Origin: Calcarisporiella thermophila CBS 279.70
Taxonomy: Eukaryota; Calcarisporiellomycota
Assembly: GCF_041956535.1 (NCBI RefSeq)
Contig: NW_027192194.1
Coordinates: 1,050,976 to 1,114,975, forward strand
DNA length: 64,000 nucleotides
Direction of reading: 5' to 3'
Below are positions 60,853 through 64,000 of the stretch, one piece after another (the stretch's first letter is position 1; the number at the start of each line of letters is the position of its first letter). A program made the translations under genes and the position numbers. The notes beneath the pieces were generated by a model. It worked only from the letters and a program-made list of their open reading frames with translations. It was not told where the DNA came from and did not search any database.

Positions 60853-61218
60853 TTGGGATAAGGTAACTTTTCTTTTTGGTCAAGAATGAATAGTGTTGGG
60901 GTAGATCTTTTGGCTGCTCTTATGGTTGAAATATCGAACTTTTTATAATGAAGCTAATGTATCACATCGGGAAAACATAGACAATACAAGTTAAACACAA
61001 TAATACTATCAAAATATTATAAAGTTATCATATAATAAGGTTGGTGTAATGACCGAATCTTATAACAATAAATATTCTCACAATGGAATCAGTTAAATAA
61101 TAAAGATTAAGAAATGATCAAAGCTATGAGCTCCAAGGCCTCCTCCCTCGTTACTGCGCCATTGAACAATATAGTGCCAAGTTGACACTGCCAAGAATAC
61201 GGATAAGCCGTGTTCGGA
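60853..61218. other. Intergenic region
   Basis: AT-rich promoter region of the secreted peptide. Toward its right edge it may contain further decayed LINE sequence. Confidence 0.5.
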
Positions 61219-61591
61219 GATTAGAGTAGAGCAATAAGCCTACGGATAGTTACCGCTTTGTGGGTAATATTTTACTTAGGCTGCCAATTGCTGGGCTATT
61301 CGGCATCTCCTTTTTTCTTATAGATTAATACGTTGTCTCTTTCTTCGAGAAATCTGTCGGTTTGTCCGTAATGAGGGGCGCATTGAAAACCGGTTGAAAC
61401 ATTAAGATTAGAGTAAGAAATAAGCCTACGGATGGTTACCGCTTTGTGGATAATATTTTACTTAAGCTGCCAATTGCTGGGCAAAACGGCATCTCTTTTT
61501 TTCTTATGGATTAATATGTTGCCTCTTTCTTCGAGAAATCTGTCGGTATGTCCGTCATGAGGGGGCTCGTTAAAAAACGGCTGAAGTGTAA
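61219..61591. repeat. Two tandem 187-bp copies inside the LINE fragment
   Basis: Copy 1 is 61219-61405 and copy 2 is 61406 to about 61591. Shared landmarks include gattagagta, aataagcctacggat, gctgccaattgctgggc and tctttcttcgagaaatctgtcgg. The copies differ by scattered substitutions. Both encode the RT block with a KKKxDA...PSNWQ core (minus strand). Confidence 0.85.
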
Positions 61592-61690
61592 GGGGTAATC
61601 TCGGTTTCGAAAGCTCGGTAGAATTCCGCCGTCAGTCCATTCGGGCCAGGTGACTTTATCGGGACCTACCGAACGTCTTTCCTCACGTAG
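61219..61690 (-). mobile_element. Decayed LINE reverse transcriptase fragment
   Basis: The minus strand translates near 61,650 to PIKSPGPNGLTAEFYRAFE, the start of the LINE reverse transcriptase core (SPGPDGLxAEFY motif). Further 3', near 61,500, it gives GNILIHKKKRDAVLPSNWQL, matching the LYKKGDxxDLKNWRP block of the same domain, with stops and frame changes between. The order on the minus strand is right for an RT. It is a non-LTR retrotransposon relic, inactive. Confidence 0.75.
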
Positions 61691-62256
61691 GTGAAGTATT
61701 ATGGTTAATTTTTTTAAAAAAAAAATCAGTGGAAACTCTTTGAAAAGATTGTATTTTCCCTTTGGATGTGAGTACTTGCGTCCTGTGGTTTATATACAAA
61801 ATATCGTAAAAGCGAAAGGAGCTTCTTAGCAATATTATTAAATACAAGTGCTAAATCTTGAAAAGCTAAATACTTGGAATGGATTATCTAGGTATTTTAT
61901 GCTTTCTCGAGATTGAAGGTGATTTCTTGATAATTGTCGATCTGGATTGATGAGTTCTTTTATCATTCCTTCTTGGATCTTTTTTCATCTTTTTTCATCT
62001 TTTTCCCTATATGCCTGTTGTCATTGCCCTATGATAGAAATAAATAAATCATATAGAAATTTATCTTTGATTGTAAATTATGTTCTGGTCATTAGCTTAC
62101 TTTTTTTTTCCTTTTAGGACGCGAGATCTTGCTACTTATTTTTGTAGCCGCTTAATATTACTTGCTTGTTGGTATACTATTGATAGCGGTTGAGTCCTGA
62201 GAAAAAACGGCAAACTCTCACGGATGAGTGTCGCCTACGACTAATGCAGTTCCCGA
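61691..62256. other. Spacer between LINE relics
   Basis: AT-rich sequence with a poly-T/poly-A palindromic stretch near 61715. No coding signal recognised. Confidence 0.5.
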
Positions 62257-63500
62257 TTTTTTTTAAAGAAAGACCTTTATTGAAAAGTACCCTATCCTGT
62301 TAAAAAGGTAAGGTAGCTTCTATGTCAAAATCTCCCAGGTAATGCTCCTGGCCTACCTTGCAGAATCTGGAAGATAGAAGGAAAAGTAAGAAAGAGAGAA
62401 AGAAAAAGATATAAGTGGAAGAGAGAAAAGGTGATGAGGAAAGAGTTAGGAAAGTATGGAAACAGAAATTAGCTTAATAAAGAAGGGGAAAGGAATAAAT
62501 GTGAGAGGGAGGGATAAAAAGTTGTGTGCAACGGTATTAAGATAGGCTGCTTATGTACATGAAATAATGAAGAGAAGGGAAGGATTGAAAAAGTAAAGGA
62601 AAGAAGAGAAAAAAAAAGAAAAAAGGAAAAATATGGAAAAGGATGATAGAGGGAGTGGTATTAATATACAGCGGTGAAGGGTTGGGTGCAGTTCTCAAGC
62701 CGGAGTTGGGACTGGGATTTGATCTTCAGAGGTGTCCTGGGTGAGAATCACAGAATCATCTATGATGTTCACCCAGTTTCCCCTTGACCATTTATCGATA
62801 AAGTCTTTTTTCCGATCCTGTTTCATTGCCATCGCCCACTTGGACTTTATTCCTCGCTTCAGTTCATGGTCAAATTTTTTGGTTATGGCTACCGGGTTGG
62901 GTTGGGCATCGTCCAGCACTAATTCAAGTCTCGAGCGGTATATTATCCACAGGGCTATGTCGTGGCCCAGAGCAACCACTTTGTTGAAGCGTTGGTCTAT
63001 TTGTTTGTCTTGTCCAAACAGTATGTCTTCTTTCGTGGATTCGTGTGGCAGTATTCCAATTATTCGGCAGTTTGTCTCGTCAACTCTTTGCCAGAGTTGT
63101 GCGATAGCTGGGCAGTCTAGAAAGGCATGGGCAATTGTTTCGGGTATTCCTAAGGAACACCTTTTGCAAGTATTTGGATCTCCAGTCCATTTGCTAGTGA
63201 TGATTCCGGTAACTATTTTATGCTTTATAAGTCTCCAGCGAAGGATTCTGTGCTTGGGTTCTGACGGACGACTTTTCCACCTAGCTCATGCCTTCATCCA
63301 TCTGTCAACGTCACAGGAAACGTCTTTCCATTCCTCGGTGATTATGGTTGGCGTATCCTGCTTGTATAGTCTCCCAGCTTTGGTGGTGTAAGCGGTGGTC
63401 TCAAACCCTGCAATAGAACATTTTGTTAAAGGAAAATTGTGTTCGTTACCGACAAGGGGGATACGCTGTGTGGGAGTTTCGGCGCGTGCTACCCTCCCGA
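62257..63500 (-). mobile_element. LINE ORF2 3' part with 3' UTR and poly(A) tail
   Basis: The minus strand is read from high to low coordinates. Coding sequence from about 63,490 gives ARAETPTQRIPLVGNEH, then KAGRLYKQDTPTIITEEWKD, an in-frame TGA at 63286-63288, RWRLIKHKIVTGIITSKWTG, and the terminal zinc motif C-x2-C-x7-H-x4-C-type (NTCKRCSLGIPETIAHAFLDCP), typical of the end of LINE ORF2. The frame ends at 62695. A 440-bp 3' UTR follows, with AATAAA (complement of 62276-62281) and an A8 tail (complement of 62257-62264). Because of the internal stop it is a pseudo-element unless read through. Confidence 0.8.
63484..63500. repeat. Target-site duplication, left copy
   Basis: GCGTGCTACCCTCCCGA; matches 63909-63925 at 16 of 17 bases and abuts the poly(A) tail of the retrogene. 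Confidence 0.85.
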
Positions 63501-63908
63501 TTTTTTTTTTTTGTTAAGGGAATTCATTTTATTTTAAAAATAAGATTCCATATAAAGTGATAAAGTCGACAAAAATAAAATATTTCTGCGATAAGCTTAA
63601 TTATATTTGGGCTTTAGTTCTTCGACAAGCTTAATGTATTCTGCTTGAGCATCTTCCTTACTCATTCTTTTAAGATCATTCCAAGCATTCCATTTATATT
63701 TGGCTTTGAAATCAAACATGCCAGGCGCAGCAGTGTCATTATCACCATTAATACCTTGTTTGAAGAGAGCGTACAACTTCAAGAGCTCATCATCTGTAGG
63801 TTTAGAAGTAAACTTTTTAACATCTTCAGATGCTTTAATAAAAGTGGCATTTCCAGTAGATTGAGCGTCAGTCATTTTGAGAAGTTCTAGTGCTTAATCG
63901 ATTCTTGT
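63501..63908 (-). mobile_element. Processed retrogene insertion (ACBP mRNA copy)
   Basis: On the minus strand the insert is a 33-bp 5' UTR, an intronless coding region, and a ~85-bp 3' UTR with AATAAA. It ends with twelve A (T12 at 63501-63512), directly bounded by a 17-bp duplication of target DNA. This is the structure of an mRNA reverse-transcribed and inserted by LINE machinery. Confidence 0.88.
63597..63875 (-). CDS. ACB1: Acyl-CoA-binding protein (intact retrocopy)
   Basis: Complete 92-residue acyl-CoA-binding protein, a cytosolic carrier of long-chain acyl-CoA esters. The four-helix ACBP pattern is intact: FIKASEDVKKFTSKPTDDELLKLYALFKQ, then the ligand-binding Lys/Tyr segment FDFKAKYKWNAWNDLKRMSK, and EYIKLVEELKPKYN at the end. 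No frameshift or stop is present and length is normal. There are no introns, although most nearby conserved genes have several, and the copy carries a poly(A) tail and target-site duplication, so it is a retrocopy. Whether it is expressed is unknown; no promoter element was inherited beyond 33 bp of leader. Confidence 0.9.
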   Translation of the reverse strand: MTDAQSTGNATFIKASEDVKKFTSKPTDDELLKLYALFKQGINGDNDTAAPGMFDFKAKYKWNAWNDLKRMSKEDAQAEYIKLVEELKPKYN

Positions 63909-63925
63909 GCGTGCTATCCTCCCGA
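63909..63925. repeat. Target-site duplication, right copy
   Basis: GCGTGCTATCCTCCCGA; pairs with 63484-63500 with one C/T difference. Confidence 0.85.
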
Positions 63926-64000
63926 GTGACTTGTGACTGTCAAGGTGACTTGCCCGTACCAAAAACCAATTTTCTCGTAACAAAGATGTTACGGGCGAAA
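63926..64000 (-). mobile_element. LINE ORF2, part upstream of the retrogene
   Basis: The minus strand stays open to the window edge (PVTSLLRENWFLVRASHL, then DSHKSLGRIAR). It joins in the same frame to the LINE coding sequence on the other side of the retrogene (ARAETPTQ). The element continues beyond the window. Confidence 0.7.

Noticed and set aside
62252-62256. CCCGA beside the LINE tail as part of the retrogene's target-site duplication
   Set aside because: Only about six bases match and the position belongs to another element; kept only as a possible nick-site preference.

Overview
The window is nuclear DNA of a fungus. The genes carry many short spliceosomal introns (mostly about 50-90 nt, with GTAAGT/GTATGT-type donors). 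The gene set is fungal: a sphingolipid C9-methyltransferase, a Crh-like GH16 wall enzyme, Mep/Amt-type ammonium transport, complex I 49 kDa subunit, Ded1, Sfr1/Mei5 and RPA135. Complex I excludes Saccharomyces- and Schizosaccharomyces-type yeasts. A LEUNIG-like LUFS-WD40 protein, a DUF1206-like membrane protein and LINE elements would fit an early-diverging fungus, but I cannot fix the lineage from sequence alone.

Layout. 0.1-5.6 kb, plus strand: LEO1 (Paf1 complex), adenosine kinase, Msp1 (mitochondrial AAA extractor). 5.9-17.8 kb, minus strand: condensin CAP-G subunit, LisH/LUFS-polyQ-WD40 corepressor-like protein, intronless mitochondrial PPR protein. 18.1-26.1 kb, plus: RNA polymerase I second subunit, SURF4/Erv29 cargo receptor, ammonium transporter with a tandem GATA site upstream. 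26.5-29.4 kb, minus: GH20 hexosaminidase. 30.7-32.8 kb, plus: Ded1 helicase. 33.3-36.5 kb, minus: MutY glycosylase and a histidine phosphatase. 36.6-43.6 kb, plus: Sfr1-like, sphingolipid C9-methyltransferase, MSH2. 43.9-46.4 kb: RNase P p29 (minus) divergent from a DUF1206-like membrane protein (plus). 46.8-50.1 kb, minus: a coiled-coil protein and a GH16 enzyme. 51.7-53.3 kb, plus: complex I 49 kDa. 53.6-58.2 kb, minus: a probable GPI-anchored protein, an unusual NDPK-domain protein and an unrecognised protein. 58.5-59.3 kb, plus: an SR splicing factor. 60.6 kb, minus: a small secreted cysteine-rich peptide.

The last 3 kb is repeat territory. A decayed LINE reverse transcriptase fragment contains a 187-bp tandem duplication (61.2-61.7 kb). 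A second LINE copy on the minus strand (62.26-64.0 kb and beyond the window) is interrupted by an intact intronless acyl-CoA-binding protein gene. That gene has an A12 tail and is flanked by a 17-bp target-site duplication: a processed retrogene nested in a LINE coding region. This is the most striking structure in the window.

Most conserved genes are independent housekeeping loci, not an operon-like system. Three genome-maintenance genes (MutY, Sfr1-like, MSH2) lie within about 10 kb. Exon boundaries were inferred by eye from splice signals and family conservation.
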